DNA of 64,000 nt, from contig CAWJFT010000002.1 in NCBI GenBank assembly GCA_963842235.1, forward strand, positions 1 to 64,000, read 5' to 3'. Below the pieces are notes generated by a model. The model worked only from the letters and a program-made list of their open reading frames with translations. It searched no databases and was not told the DNA's origin. The position numbers and the translations under genes were made by a program. Below are positions 1 through 8,380 of this stretch, in pieces. The stretch's first letter is position 1. Each line of letters opens with the position of its first letter. The DNA is from JACDAN01 sp963842235 (GTDB lineage Bacteria; Actinomycetota; Thermoleophilia; Gaiellales; Gaiellaceae).

Positions 1-68
1 AGGTCACGGACCGCGCTGAAGCCGTTCGGAAAGACCTTGCTGACGCCTTCGACGACGATCCCCGACAC
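1..68 (-). CDS. ABC transporter ATP-binding protein, N-terminus only
   Basis: Partial gene running off the left edge. The reverse strand reads from GTG at 68: MSGIVVEGVSKVFPNGFSAV followed by RDL. The pattern 'V-V-E-G-V-S-K-x-F-x-N-G' is the first beta strand of ABC ATPases, most like the MalK/UgpC sugar-importer class. The Walker A motif lies outside the window. It is divergent from the murQ operon, so a sugar or amino-sugar importer sharing the dre-controlled intergenic region is a reasonable inference. The substrate cannot be read from 22 residues. Confidence 0.7.
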   Translation of the reverse strand, partial: MSGIVVEGVSKVFPNGFSAVRD

Positions 69-107
69 GTGGAGGCGACAATACCACTCAAGTGCCGATC
101 TGAAAAG

Positions 108-123
108 ATTGGTATTGACCACC
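108..123. promoter_or_regulatory. dre-like operator (DasR/NagR, GntR-HutC family)
   Basis: The 16-mer ATTGGTATTGACCACC matches the published DasR-responsive element ACTGGTCTAGACCACT at 12 of 16 positions, including both TGGT/ACCA half-sites. It overlaps the -35 box of the murQ promoter and lies between divergent importer and amino-sugar genes, where GlcNAc-responsive repression would act. The regulator gene is not in the window. Confidence 0.7.
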
Positions 124-143
124 GGCCCGCAGACCCGTACACT
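115..143 (+). promoter_or_regulatory. sigma70-type promoter for murQ-nagA-SIS operon
   Basis: TTGACC (115-120), 17 bp spacer, TACACT (138-143). The expected start of transcription is about 150, leaving almost no leader before the TTG at 153, so the transcript is probably leaderless. The -35 box lies inside the dre-like operator. Confidence 0.6.
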
Positions 144-152
144 CGGCGGAAC

Positions 153-1052
153 TTGACCGACGCTGCCGGCACTCACTCTCCCGAAAGCCTCGACGGGCTG
201 GTGACCGAGGCGGGCGGCGCAGCGGACGCGGACTACGAACGTCGCTCCACCGTGGAGCTCGTCGAGCTGATGGGCGCGACCGACGAGGCCGTCCCGCAGG
301 CCGTCCGCCAGGCGGGAGGCGCGATCGCCGACGCGATCGACGGGATCGTCGAGCGGCTCGCGGGCGGCGGGCGGCTCGTCTATGCGGGTGCCGGAACCTC
401 CGGCGGCGTCGCCGCCCTCGACGCCGCAGAGAGCGAAGCGACGTTCTCGACGCCGCCGGGCCAGATCGTCGCCGTGGCCGCAGACGACACGACCATCGAG
501 GACGACCGTGAGGCCGGAGCAGCCGCTCTCCGCGACGTCGACGTTTCGGGCACGGACGCCTTGGTCGGCATCAGCGCCAGCGGCCGCACGCCGTACGTCC
601 TCGGCGCGCTCGACGCGGCGAACGATGCCGGCGCCTACACCGTGGGGCTCGTCTGCAGCGAAGGCTCCGAGCTTGGCCGCCTCGCCGATCATGAGATCGC
701 CGTCGTCGTCGGTCCCGAGTTCATCGCCGGATCGACCCGGCTGAAGGCAGGGACGGCCCAGAAGCTCGTCCTGAACGCGATCTCGACGATCTCGATGATC
801 CGGCTCGGCAAGACGTACGGCAACCTGATGGTCGACGTCGCCGCCGTGAACGAGAAGCTTCGCGCCCGCGTCGATCGGATCGTCAGGACGGCGACAGGGG
901 CGTCCCCGGATGAGGTCGCCGAGGCGCTCGACGCGGCCGACGGCAACGCAAAGGTCGCAATCGTCTCCCTCCTTGCCGGGATCGACGCCGAGACGGCACG
1001 GGAACGGCTCAGCAACGCCGCCGGAAGCGTACGGACGGCGCTCGCGCGATGA
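153..1052 (+). CDS. murQ: N-acetylmuramic acid 6-phosphate etherase
   Basis: Cleaves the lactyl ether of MurNAc-6-P to give GlcNAc-6-P and D-lactate in cytoplasmic cell-wall recycling. About 299 aa from the chosen start, the usual family length. A single SIS domain begins near residue 72 (GRLVYAGAGTSGG). The two family acidic residues are visible in DAAESEA (about E93) and TIEDDREAG (about E116), and GISASGRTPYV and SRLKAGTAQK-type signatures follow. An ATG at 69 is in frame, but it lies upstream of the promoter and would add 28 residues foreign to the family; TTG 153 restores the usual N-terminus. It overlaps nagA by ATGA, so the two are co-translated. Confidence 0.9.
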   Translation: MTDAAGTHSPESLDGLVTEAGGAADADYERRSTVELVELMGATDEAVPQAVRQAGGAIADAIDGIVERLAGGGRLVYAGAGTSGGVAALDAAESEATFSTPPGQIVAVAADDTTIEDDREAGAAALRDVDVSGTDALVGISASGRTPYVLGALDAANDAGAYTVGLVCSEGSELGRLADHEIAVVVGPEFIAGSTRLKAGTAQKLVLNAISTISMIRLGKTYGNLMVDVAAVNEKLRARVDRIVRTATGASPDEVAEALDAADGNAKVAIVSLLAGIDAETARERLSNAAGSVRTALAR

Positions 1053-2140
1053 GGCTCGGGGTCGAAGCCGCGCTTGTCGAGGGCCGGCTCCTGCCGGGCG
1101 ACGTCGAGATCGCCGACGGCCGGATCGTCGGGTTTGGCCTCGCGAGCCAGAACGGAAAGGGGATCGCGGCTCCGGGGTTCGTCGATCTCCAGGTCAACGG
1201 CTTCGGCGGCGTGGACTTCCTCGACTCGGACGCCGCGGGCTACCGCCGTGCGGGCGAGGCGCTGCTCGAGACCGGCGTGACCGCGTACCTCCCGACCTTC
1301 ATCACGTCCCCAGAGGACCAGCTCCTGGCCGCAGTCGCCGAAGTCCCCGAGGCCGAAGCAGGCCCGCGCATCCTCGGAATCCACCTCGAAGGCCCGTTCC
1401 TGGCCCCAGGACGTCTCGGCACGCATCCTCCCCTGGCGCGTCGAGATCCCGATCCGGCGCTGCTCGAGCGACTGCTCGCATCGGGCCGGATCCGTCTGAT
1501 GACGCTAGCGCCGGAGCTGGAGGGAGCGACCTCCCTCATCGACCTCCTGCTCCGGCGCGGCGTCACCGTCTCCTGCGGGCACACCGACGCGACCGCCGGG
1601 GAGGCGAACGCCGCCTTCGACCAAGGCGTCCGCACGGTGACACACCTCTTCAACGCGATGCGCCCGCTCCGCCACCGCGATCCCGGGATCGCGGGCGCCG
1701 CTCTGGCCCGCGACGACGTGATCGTCCAGATCATCCTCGACGGCGTACACCTCGCGCTCGAGACAGCCCTCCTGATCTGGAAGGCGGCGGCCGGCCGGGT
1801 CGCGCTCGTCACGGACGCCGTGTCCGGCGCGGGCGTCCAGGACGGCTCGTACAGCCTCGGCGGCTTCGAGGTGAAGATCCGTGACGGCGTCGCCCGCGGG
1901 CCCGACGGGCAGCTCGCCGGAAGCGTCCTGACGATGATCGAGGCCGTTCGCAATCTCCACGCGCTTGGAGTGCCGCTGACCGAGGCGCTGGGCGCGGCCT
2001 CGACGGTGCCGGCGCGGGTGCTCGGCCTCGCCGACGTGGGTCGGCTTGCCCCCGACGGGCCTGCCGACGTCGTCGTCGTGGACGACAACCTTCAGATCGA
2101 GCGGGTGCTCGTCGGGGGACAAGAACGTGTCGTCGCCTGA
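1049..2140 (+). CDS. nagA: N-acetylglucosamine-6-phosphate deacetylase
   Basis: Metal-dependent amidohydrolase converting GlcNAc-6-P to GlcN-6-P and acetate, the step after MurQ. 363 aa, slightly short for the family. Visible motifs in order: GFVDLQVNGFGG (about 45-56), ILGIHLEGPFL with the metal-binding Glu (about 113), CGHTDAT (about 176), VTHLFNAM (about 195), ILDGVHL and LVTDAVSGAG with the catalytic Asp near 254. Start ATG overlaps the murQ stop (ATGA). The following SIS gene starts 14 bases before its stop. Confidence 0.93.
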   Translation: MRLGVEAALVEGRLLPGDVEIADGRIVGFGLASQNGKGIAAPGFVDLQVNGFGGVDFLDSDAAGYRRAGEALLETGVTAYLPTFITSPEDQLLAAVAEVPEAEAGPRILGIHLEGPFLAPGRLGTHPPLARRDPDPALLERLLASGRIRLMTLAPELEGATSLIDLLLRRGVTVSCGHTDATAGEANAAFDQGVRTVTHLFNAMRPLRHRDPGIAGAALARDDVIVQIILDGVHLALETALLIWKAAAGRVALVTDAVSGAGVQDGSYSLGGFEVKIRDGVARGPDGQLAGSVLTMIEAVRNLHALGVPLTEALGAASTVPARVLGLADVGRLAPDGPADVVVVDDNLQIERVLVGGQERVVA

Positions 2141-3209
2141 GACCGACGGCGCGGAACCGGCCGACGCCGGCGCCCAGTTCCTCGCCGAGATCCGCGAGCA
2201 GCCACAGGCGCTCCTCCGCCTGCTCGAGTACGAGCCCGACTACGCAGAGGTGGCGAGGGTCGCTAGCGAGCGCGGAGCCTCCACCGTGCGCATGGTCGGC
2301 CACGGCTCCTCCGACAACGCCGCCTCGTACGGCGTCTATGCCTTCGGCCTCGCGCCGCGCTGGACGGCGTTTCGCGACTCGATCTCGCTCACCGTCCATT
2401 ACGGGTCGAACCTGGACATGTCGGGATCGACGGCAATCGCCCTCTCCCAGTCCGGCCGCACGCCGGACGTCGTCACGTACCTCGAGCGAGCGCGCTCGAA
2501 CGGCGCCTTCACCGTGGCGCTGACGAACGAGCCGGAATCGGAGCTCGCCACGGTCGCGGAGGCCGTCCTACCGCTCGCCGCCGGCGAGGAGCATGCCGTT
2601 GCGGCCACGAAGACCTACCTGAACCAGGTTGCGGCGCTCGGGCTGCTTGCGTCGCACGTGGCCGGTCGAGGTGGGCCGTTTGCGAACAGCATCCGGCTCG
2701 TGGCCGACGAGCTCGCGGACTTCATGCCGGAGCTCGAGCGTCGCGTCGCGCCGATTGCGTCCTCGTTCGCCTTCACAGGCCGGATGTTCGTGATCGGCCG
2801 AGGGCCCGAGTTTGCAACTGCCCGTGAGATCGCGCTCAAGCTGCTGGAGACGACCCGGATCGCAGCGGAACCGCTGACGGCCACCGACCTCGCCCACGGA
2901 CCGGTGGCCGCGCTCGATCCCCTCTTCCCGGTCTGGGCGATCGCCTCGGACGACGAGACGCTGCCCGCCGTGGTCGAGGGCGCGCGCCGCGCCCGTGAGG
3001 CCGGCGCGGCGGTCATCGCCAGCGGCAACGCGGCGGACGCCCTCGCGGACGCCGCGTATCGCCTCCCCCTGCCAAACCTCGGCTCGCGTCTGCTCGGCCC
3101 GTTGCTCTCCGTCGTCCCAGGCCAGCTCTTCGCCTGGGCGCTCGCACGCGCCCGCGGGCTCGACCCGGACCGCCCGCGCGGCCTCAGCAAAGTCACGCTC
3201 GCGCGCTAG
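2127..3209 (+). CDS. tandem SIS-domain protein, probable glucosamine-6-phosphate deaminase (NagB-II type)
   Basis: 360 aa with two sugar-isomerase (SIS) domains, equivalent to the isomerase half of GlmS without the glutaminase. Landmarks: GHGSSDNAASYGVYAFG near residue 53, SQSGRTPDVV near 107, AVAATKTYLNQVAAL near 152 and an IGRGPEFATAREIALKLLE second domain. Following murQ and nagA it most likely converts GlcN-6-P to fructose-6-P and ammonia, as the non-orthologous NagB-II enzymes do; that role is context-based inference. Start GTG 2127 has GGGGGA 8 bp upstream; the longer open frame from 2046 lies inside nagA. The stop overlaps the convergent flavoprotein gene. Confidence 0.82.
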   Translation: MSSPETDGAEPADAGAQFLAEIREQPQALLRLLEYEPDYAEVARVASERGASTVRMVGHGSSDNAASYGVYAFGLAPRWTAFRDSISLTVHYGSNLDMSGSTAIALSQSGRTPDVVTYLERARSNGAFTVALTNEPESELATVAEAVLPLAAGEEHAVAATKTYLNQVAALGLLASHVAGRGGPFANSIRLVADELADFMPELERRVAPIASSFAFTGRMFVIGRGPEFATAREIALKLLETTRIAAEPLTATDLAHGPVAALDPLFPVWAIASDDETLPAVVEGARRAREAGAAVIASGNAADALADAAYRLPLPNLGSRLLGPLLSVVPGQLFAWALARARGLDPDRPRGLSKVTLAR

Positions 3210-4693
3210 CTGCGCAGGAGCGGCGCGAGGATCGCCTCGACGTCCCGCGCGTACTGGTGCCCCTCGAAGGCGTGGACCGGGTGCGACGGGAGCTCATGCT
3301 CCGTGATCCTGCCGCCCCGTCGCACGTACAGCGCCGGATAAATGGCGGCCCGCGGATTCATCTCCACCGCGGCGCAGACCGCATCGCCGCCGCCCGCATC
3401 GAGGAAGTGCTCCAGCGGAACGATGCCCTCGTCGCGGAGGCCGTCCTCGGAGACCGACACGACCCGGCCGAGGAAGGTCTTCTGGATCCAGAGCTCCGGG
3501 GCGCGCGACAGCTCCCGAAGCAGAAAGGGGACGAGGTCGTCCCGCTCGAGCCGCGGGCGCGGGCGTTCGATCCCGAGTCGCTCGGCGAGGTGCTCGGCAA
3601 CAACCCGGGCGTTGTACCGGAAGCCGTTCACGGAGGTCGAGTTGGGCCCGACGCCGTGCTTCCGGATTCCTCTCGAGCCGGCCGTGATGTTGCCCGCGAA
3701 GAAGAGGCCCGGCGCCGAAAGGCTCTCGAAGAAGGGCGAGAGTGCGGGTATGCGGTCGTTCAAGACCGTCGCGACGCCGAGCTCGCGGAGATCTCCGAGC
3801 GGTGCTTCGAACCCCGTCGCGAGGATCACGTCGTCGGCGTCGAACTCCAGCCGCCCCGGCCACGTCGTGCCCTCCGCGACCACGCGCAGGCCGCCGTCGG
3901 CACGCTCGATGTGCTGGATCGCCGCATTCACGACGTACGTGCCGGCGCCGCCGCGGACGTACTCCTCGTACGGCTGGAGGTAGCGGAGACGCAGCGGGGA
4001 GTGAGGGAGCAGCTCGAGCTGAACGGGTCGTGGTGAGACCAGCACGAGCTCACGGGCCCACGGCAGGAGGCCGTTGCCGACCTCGAAGGCGGAGTTGCGC
4101 TTGCCGATGATCACGACCCGCTTGTCGCGATAGTTGCTCGCCGGTCGCGTCCCCACGTAGTGCGTGGCGAGCTCGCTGCCCCGGATCGGCGGCGTCCAGG
4201 GCTGTGTGACGCCGATCGCGAAGACGGCGAACCGGCAGCGATACTCGCCGTGATCGGTCTCGAGGGCGAAGGCGTCGCCATCTTGGCGCGTGGCGCTCCA
4301 GCGGCAGCCGTAACGCACCTGCACTCCGGCCCGCTCCGTAAAGGCCACGAGCGCGGCCTCCATCTCCGCGCGGGAGGGAACGTCGAAGCTCCGGTCCATG
4401 AACTCGGGCGTAAGCGCGCCGGTGCCGGGATCCCCGAGGAGGCTGTTGTGGTCGTACCACTCGTACTCCCGCGAGCCGCGCTCGACCGGCGCGTCGGGCT
4501 TCGTCCAGCTGATCAACCGCTCGAAGATCGGGAAGCGGCGGAACATGCCTCCGGGCGCCTCGTCCTGCGAGATGACGGCGTGGTCGACTCCGAGCTGCGA
4601 CAGGCAGTGACTGGTTTGGAGGCCGCCCGGGCCGCTGCCCACCACGACCACGTCGTAGTGCCCCGGCGGAAACGGTCTCTCTACGTCTTCCAC
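3206..4693 (-). CDS. FAD/NAD(P)-dependent monooxygenase-like flavoprotein
   Basis: 495 aa. An N-terminal FAD-binding Rossmann motif, DVVVVGSGPGGLQ (about 14-26), is followed by a second dinucleotide fold at about 196 in which the usual GxGxSxxD reads VVIIGKRNSAFEVG. DVILATGFEAP is the ATG-like motif linking the two domains, and FFAGNITAGSRGIRK closes the FAD site. This is the layout of flavin-containing and Baeyer-Villiger type monooxygenases, but no substrate can be assigned. The start overlaps the end of a cyclic-nucleotide-binding protein, giving an EamA / cNMP-domain / flavoprotein operon. Convergent 4-bp overlap with the SIS gene. Confidence 0.75.
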   Translation of the reverse strand: MEDVERPFPPGHYDVVVVGSGPGGLQTSHCLSQLGVDHAVISQDEAPGGMFRRFPIFERLISWTKPDAPVERGSREYEWYDHNSLLGDPGTGALTPEFMDRSFDVPSRAEMEAALVAFTERAGVQVRYGCRWSATRQDGDAFALETDHGEYRCRFAVFAIGVTQPWTPPIRGSELATHYVGTRPASNYRDKRVVIIGKRNSAFEVGNGLLPWARELVLVSPRPVQLELLPHSPLRLRYLQPYEEYVRGGAGTYVVNAAIQHIERADGGLRVVAEGTTWPGRLEFDADDVILATGFEAPLGDLRELGVATVLNDRIPALSPFFESLSAPGLFFAGNITAGSRGIRKHGVGPNSTSVNGFRYNARVVAEHLAERLGIERPRPRLERDDLVPFLLRELSRAPELWIQKTFLGRVVSVSEDGLRDEGIVPLEHFLDAGGGDAVCAAVEMNPRAAIYPALYVRRGGRITEHELPSHPVHAFEGHQYARDVEAILAPLLRS

Positions 4694-5106
4694 TCGGTCG
4701 TCGTGCGGAGCCGCCGGGCCTCGGACTGGAGCATCCGGTACATGACCCTCGGGAACTCGACCAGGAAAGGCTCGACCTCGGCGCCCGGGATCTCCAGGCA
4801 GCGGAGGAACGCTGCGGCTTCGACGTCCGCGTTCGGCGGCTCGCCGAGCAGGACGCCGATCTCGCCGAAGAACTCGCCCGGGCCGAACCGAGCCCGCACC
4901 TGACCGTTGATGCGGATCAGGGCCTCTCCGTCGATGATCAGGTAGAGCCCGCCGCCGCTAAGGCCGGTGCGCAGGATCCGCTGCCCCTCCGCAAAGACCT
5001 CCTCGTCGAATCGATGCGCGATCGACTCCAGCTGCGCTTGGGTGAGATCGGCAAAGAGCGTCAGCCGCGCGAGGCTCTCGACGATGTCGGGACGGGACTG
5101 CTCCAC
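4681..5106 (-). CDS. cyclic nucleotide-binding (CRP-like sensor) domain protein
   Basis: 141 aa, essentially one cNMP-binding beta-roll: LFADLTQAQLESIAHRFDEEVFAEGQRILRTG, then LYLIIDGEALI and the phosphate-binding-cassette-like FGPGEFFGEIGVLLGEPPNADVEA. No DNA-binding helix-turn-helix follows, so it is not a complete CRP regulator. The residue that binds the cyclic phosphate (usually Arg) is replaced in PPNADVEA, so ligand binding is uncertain. Its 3' end overlaps the flavoprotein start by 13 bp, suggesting it senses for or docks onto that enzyme. Confidence 0.8.
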   Translation of the reverse strand: MEQSRPDIVESLARLTLFADLTQAQLESIAHRFDEEVFAEGQRILRTGLSGGGLYLIIDGEALIRINGQVRARFGPGEFFGEIGVLLGEPPNADVEAAAFLRCLEIPGAEVEPFLVEFPRVMYRMLQSEARRLRTTTEWKT

Positions 5107-5118
5107 CGGTGTCGGAGC

Positions 5119-6030
5119 CTACTTCTCGGCGAGCGCAGGCTCGGCGGCAGGCGCCTCTGCCCTCTGCCCCGGCCGGCTGACCATCAGCGCCACGCCGACG
5201 ACGATCGCCGCCCCAGCGACCAGCGTGCGCGTCGTGATCACCTCATCGTTGAACGCCCAGCCGAGCAGGACGGCGATCACGGGGTTCACGTACGCGTAGG
5301 TCGACACCGTCGAGGCCGGCGCAACTTTGAGCAGCCAGACGTAGGCGCTGAACCCGATGAGGGATCCGACGACGACCATGTACGCGATCGCCCCCAGCGC
5401 TTCGGGCGTGAAGTGCGCATCGTCGAGCTCGCCGCTCAGGCCGCTGACGAGTGCGAGCAGCGTCCCGCCCGCGAGCATCCCCATCGCTGCCGAAAGGAGC
5501 GTGTCGCGCGGGAGAGGAAGGCGCCGCGACCAGATGGAGCCGGCCGCCCAGCTGAACGCGCCGAAAGCGATCACGAGCGCCCCGAGCGGCTTTGCTCCTT
5601 CATGGCCCGACGGATCGACCAGCAGCGCGAGTCCTGCAAAGCCGAGCACGAGCCCGACGAGTGCTCTCCGGCCCAGCCGTTCGCCGAGCGCGATCCAGGC
5701 GAGCACGGCGAACCAGAGCGGGATCGTGCCCACGAGCAGCGCCGCCACCCCGGACGGAACGTCCTGCTGCGCCCAGGCGAGCCCGCCGTGGCCGGCGAGG
5801 AACAGCAGCCCGCCGAAGATGAAGGCCGCGCCCCATTCTCGGGGGCCGATCTCGAGCTTCCCGCGCCGCCGCCACCAGACCCAGGCGAAGAGGACGCTGC
5901 CCGCGACGAGGTGGCGTAGCCCCATCGAGAGGAACGGCGGGAGATCGCGCACGGTAATCGCGATCGCAAGGAACGTCGATCCCCAGACGACGTAGATCGT
6001 CCCAAGCGCGATCCAGACCCTCATCTTCAT
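5119..6030 (-). CDS. EamA/DMT family transporter
   Basis: About 303 aa and strongly hydrophobic throughout, with two EamA repeats: VWGSTFLAIAITVRDLPPF at the N-terminus is the classic first-repeat signature, and the last helices read LIGFSAYVWLL and TYAYVNPVIAVLLGW. Exports or imports small metabolites; substrate unknown. The reading frame continues upstream to 6645, but that extension is charged, antisense to the coiled-coil gene and outside the family length, so ATG 6030 (MKMRVWIALG) was chosen. It heads the operon with the cNMP-domain and flavoprotein genes (12 bp gap). Confidence 0.85.
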   Translation of the reverse strand: MKMRVWIALGTIYVVWGSTFLAIAITVRDLPPFLSMGLRHLVAGSVLFAWVWWRRRGKLEIGPREWGAAFIFGGLLFLAGHGGLAWAQQDVPSGVAALLVGTIPLWFAVLAWIALGERLGRRALVGLVLGFAGLALLVDPSGHEGAKPLGALVIAFGAFSWAAGSIWSRRLPLPRDTLLSAAMGMLAGGTLLALVSGLSGELDDAHFTPEALGAIAYMVVVGSLIGFSAYVWLLKVAPASTVSTYAYVNPVIAVLLGWAFNDEVITTRTLVAGAAIVVGVALMVSRPGQRAEAPAAEPALAEK

Positions 6031-6087
6031 CCCAACGACGGGTTCTCCATGCCTATGCCCCATTCGGTCGGCGGCGATGCTAGAACC

Positions 6088-6966
6088 ATGGTGGTGCGAA
6101 GGAAGGCCCGGACCGCCGGATCGCCAGAGCCCCCGGAAGCGTTCGATCCGGGGGTGATCGAAGAGCGGCGGCGGGCTCGCGCCGAGGCGCTCGACGATCT
6201 CGCCCATGCCCAGCAGCAGCTCCGCGAGGCCGCTCGCCAGATGGCCGAGCGTGAGCGCAAGCTGGCGCAACGCGAAGAAGAGCTCGAGCAGCGGGTGCGG
6301 CGAATCGCGCGGAAGCTGGAAGCTCGTCGGGACCGCCAGCACCGCCTCGACGCGCTGCGTGGGCGCTTCGCCGAGCGGCAGCTCCTGAAGGCCAACGAGA
6401 AGCGGAAGGAGTCGCACCTCGCCCGCGGCGAGGCGCGGGTCGAGCGCCGCGAGGCTGATCTCGGAGAGCGCCTGACCGACGTGAAAACGCGCACGAAGGA
6501 GCTCGAGCGGCGGGCAGCGGACGTCAAGACCCGCGAGGCGGAGCTCGACCGCCAGGCCAAGCAGCTCGACGATGCCCGGGCGGAGACGGCTCGCGCCGCG
6601 GCGGAGCTCGAGTCGCGCTCCACGAAGCTCGACCGGTACGAGCACGAGCTCGCCTCACGCGAAGAGATCTTGGCCGAGCTCGAGCCCCGCGAGCGCGCGG
6701 CGACCGAGAAGGAGGAGGCGCTGGAGGCCAGAGAGCGGAAGCTGCGGAGAGAGGCAGAGCGTCAGTCGCAGACCACGGAACGCCTCGACCGTCACGCCTC
6801 GGATCTCGCCGAACGGGAGCGGGCGCTCGCACGCCTCGGGCAGTCGCTCCTCGCTCGCCGCGACGGACCGGCGGCCGCAGAGCAAACGCAGGAGCGAGAA
6901 ATCGCGTTCTCGGAGGGCATCGAGGCCCTCGGAGCGGCAGCCCGGTCCATCCGCCGACCTCGTTAG
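6088..6966 (+). CDS. long coiled-coil protein of unknown function
   Basis: About 292 aa, of which residues 20-250 are almost unbroken heptad-like charged sequence rich in Glu, Arg, Lys, Leu and Ala, for example ERERKLAQREEELEQRVRR. No signal peptide, membrane segment or catalytic motif is visible. Such proteins act as scaffolds or cytoskeletal partners, but nothing here selects a role. ATG 6088 is preferred; in-frame ATGs at 6049 and 6055 would add a short tail antisense to the EamA start. The gene is divergent from EamA. Confidence 0.7.
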   Translation: MVVRRKARTAGSPEPPEAFDPGVIEERRRARAEALDDLAHAQQQLREAARQMAERERKLAQREEELEQRVRRIARKLEARRDRQHRLDALRGRFAERQLLKANEKRKESHLARGEARVERREADLGERLTDVKTRTKELERRAADVKTREAELDRQAKQLDDARAETARAAAELESRSTKLDRYEHELASREEILAELEPRERAATEKEEALEARERKLRREAERQSQTTERLDRHASDLAERERALARLGQSLLARRDGPAAAEQTQEREIAFSEGIEALGAAARSIRRPR

Positions 6967-6976
6967 CCTCGTCGCG

Positions 6977-7060
6977 ATGGCCGTGATCTTCGGCCTCTAT
7001 CTCCTCGTGATCGTGGTCGGCCTTGCCTTCTACATCGCGATCGGCTTCGCCGGCTCCTGA
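6977..7060 (+). CDS. 27-aa single-membrane-segment small protein
   Basis: Small ORF MAVIFGLYLLVIVVGLAFYI + AIGFAGS, nearly all of it one transmembrane helix. It sits 10 bp after the coiled-coil gene and 5 bp before the DUF6766 gene on the same strand, so it would be co-transcribed with a membrane protein and could be a small accessory subunit. Support is hydrophobicity and context only; the upstream ribosome site is weak. Confidence 0.45.
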   Translation: MAVIFGLYLLVIVVGLAFYIAIGFAGS

Positions 7061-7065
7061 AGCCC

Positions 7066-7737
7066 TTGCGCTTCGTGCGAGACAACTCGCTCTCGATCGT
7101 GTTCGGACTGCTCTTCCTCGGAGCGCTCGTGGGGCAGTCGATCGCCGGCTACTACAACGAGAACGAGCTGCTCACGGCGCACCAAGAGCCGACGATGTCG
7201 TACGGCGACTACGTCACGTCGTCCAGCTTCGGGGTCGAGATGCTCGAGAACTGGCAGTCGGAGTACCTCCAGTTCACGCTCTTCATCCTCGCGACGATCT
7301 GGCTCTTCCAGCGAGGCTCGAACGAGTCGAAGCAGGAAGAAGAGCTGGGCCTCGAGACGGACGAGCAGCAGCGGGTCGGCCGCCATGCCAACGAGCGCTC
7401 GCCCCGCTGGGCACGGACCAAGGACTGGCGGTATCAGCTGTATGCCAACTCGTTGCTCATCGTGATGCTGACGATCTTCATCGGCTCGTGGTTCGGCCAG
7501 TCGGTCACAGGCATGACGAACTACAACGAGGAGCAGCAGCTGCACGACCAGCCCAAGATCTCCTGGGTCTCCTACCTCGGCAAGGGGGAGTTCTGGGAGC
7601 GCACGCTCTCGAACTGGCAGTCGGAGTTCCTGGCCGTCGGGTCGATGGCGATCTTCACCGTCTACCTCCGCCAGCGCGGCTCGCCCGAGTCGAAGCCGGT
7701 GGGCGCGCCGCACGGCGAGACGGCGTCGAGTGGCTAA
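7066..7737 (+). CDS. DUF6766-like membrane protein
   Basis: 223 aa. It has two similar halves, each with a membrane helix followed by the same motif: LVGQSIAGYYNENEL / ENWQSEYLQFTLFILATIWLFQRGS near the N-terminus, and WFGQSVTGMTNYNEEQ / SNWQSEFLAVGSMAIFTVYLRQRGSPESKP at the C-terminus. This duplicated architecture matches a family annotated only as a domain of unknown function. Start is TTG 7066, giving MRFVRDNSLS. Convergent 4-bp overlap with the SCO1 gene. Confidence 0.7.
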   Translation: MRFVRDNSLSIVFGLLFLGALVGQSIAGYYNENELLTAHQEPTMSYGDYVTSSSFGVEMLENWQSEYLQFTLFILATIWLFQRGSNESKQEEELGLETDEQQRVGRHANERSPRWARTKDWRYQLYANSLLIVMLTIFIGSWFGQSVTGMTNYNEEQQLHDQPKISWVSYLGKGEFWERTLSNWQSEFLAVGSMAIFTVYLRQRGSPESKPVGAPHGETASSG

Positions 7738-8324
7738 GAAGCTTCGCGGAGGTCGTGTGCGAGGTTGGCGGGCGTCAGGTCGACGCCGGCGCTGAGCGTC
7801 GAGCGCCAGCGGCCGTCGCGGTCGTAGATCCGGATCGGGGCGGAGTGCATGTTCGGGCTCCCGGTGTCCTCCGCCGAAAGGACCGAAAAGGCCTTCCAGA
7901 CCGGCCGCAGCTCGGCCTCGGAGCCGTGGAGGTAGCGCAGCTGGCCGGTGGCACGATAGCGCTGCAGGAACCGTTGGATGTGCCCTGGGGTGTCGCGCAC
8001 GGGATCGACGCTGATCGCCACCGCCTCGATACCGCTGCGGTCACCGCCGAACGTCTTCACCGCCTGCGCCATCTGGGCGGCGATGACCGGACAGGATTCC
8101 GTGCAAGCCGTGTCCAGAAAGGTGACAGCGACGGCCTTCCCTTCCAGGTCGGAGGACTGGACCTGCCGGCCCTGATCGTCCCGGAGGCTGAAGGCCGGAA
8201 GGGTCATCCCTCCCGGCGCCTCACTGCCGCGGAAGTCGGCTCCACCGTCGCCGCGGGCGAACAGGAGCCCGACCGGAATCGCCAGCGCTCCGGCGAGAAC
8301 GGCGACGAGGATCGCGATCCGCAC
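7734..8324 (-). CDS. SCO1/SenC-family copper-binding thioredoxin-fold protein
   Basis: 196 aa. An N-terminal membrane anchor (1-23) precedes a thioredoxin-like domain with the family CxxxC copper ligands (C74 and C78 in ACTESC) and the third ligand His near 158 (NMHSAPIRIYD). These proteins deliver copper to the CuA site of cytochrome oxidase or act as membrane thiol-disulfide enzymes facing outside. All three ligands are present, so copper binding is expected. A heme A synthase gene elsewhere in the window (29158-30039) fits an aerobic cytochrome oxidase. Confidence 0.88.
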   Translation of the reverse strand: MRIAILVAVLAGALAIPVGLLFARGDGGADFRGSEAPGGMTLPAFSLRDDQGRQVQSSDLEGKAVAVTFLDTACTESCPVIAAQMAQAVKTFGGDRSGIEAVAISVDPVRDTPGHIQRFLQRYRATGQLRYLHGSEAELRPVWKAFSVLSAEDTGSPNMHSAPIRIYDRDGRWRSTLSAGVDLTPANLAHDLREAS

Positions 8325-8380
8325 CTCACGGATGATGCCGACGTTCGGCGAGACGCTGCGTAGATGATTCAGTAGGCCGG

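Noticed and set aside
6031..6645. N-terminal extension of the EamA reading frame, giving 508 aa
   Set aside because: It is antisense to the coiled-coil gene, charged and repetitive in the mirror of that gene, and not part of the transporter family length.
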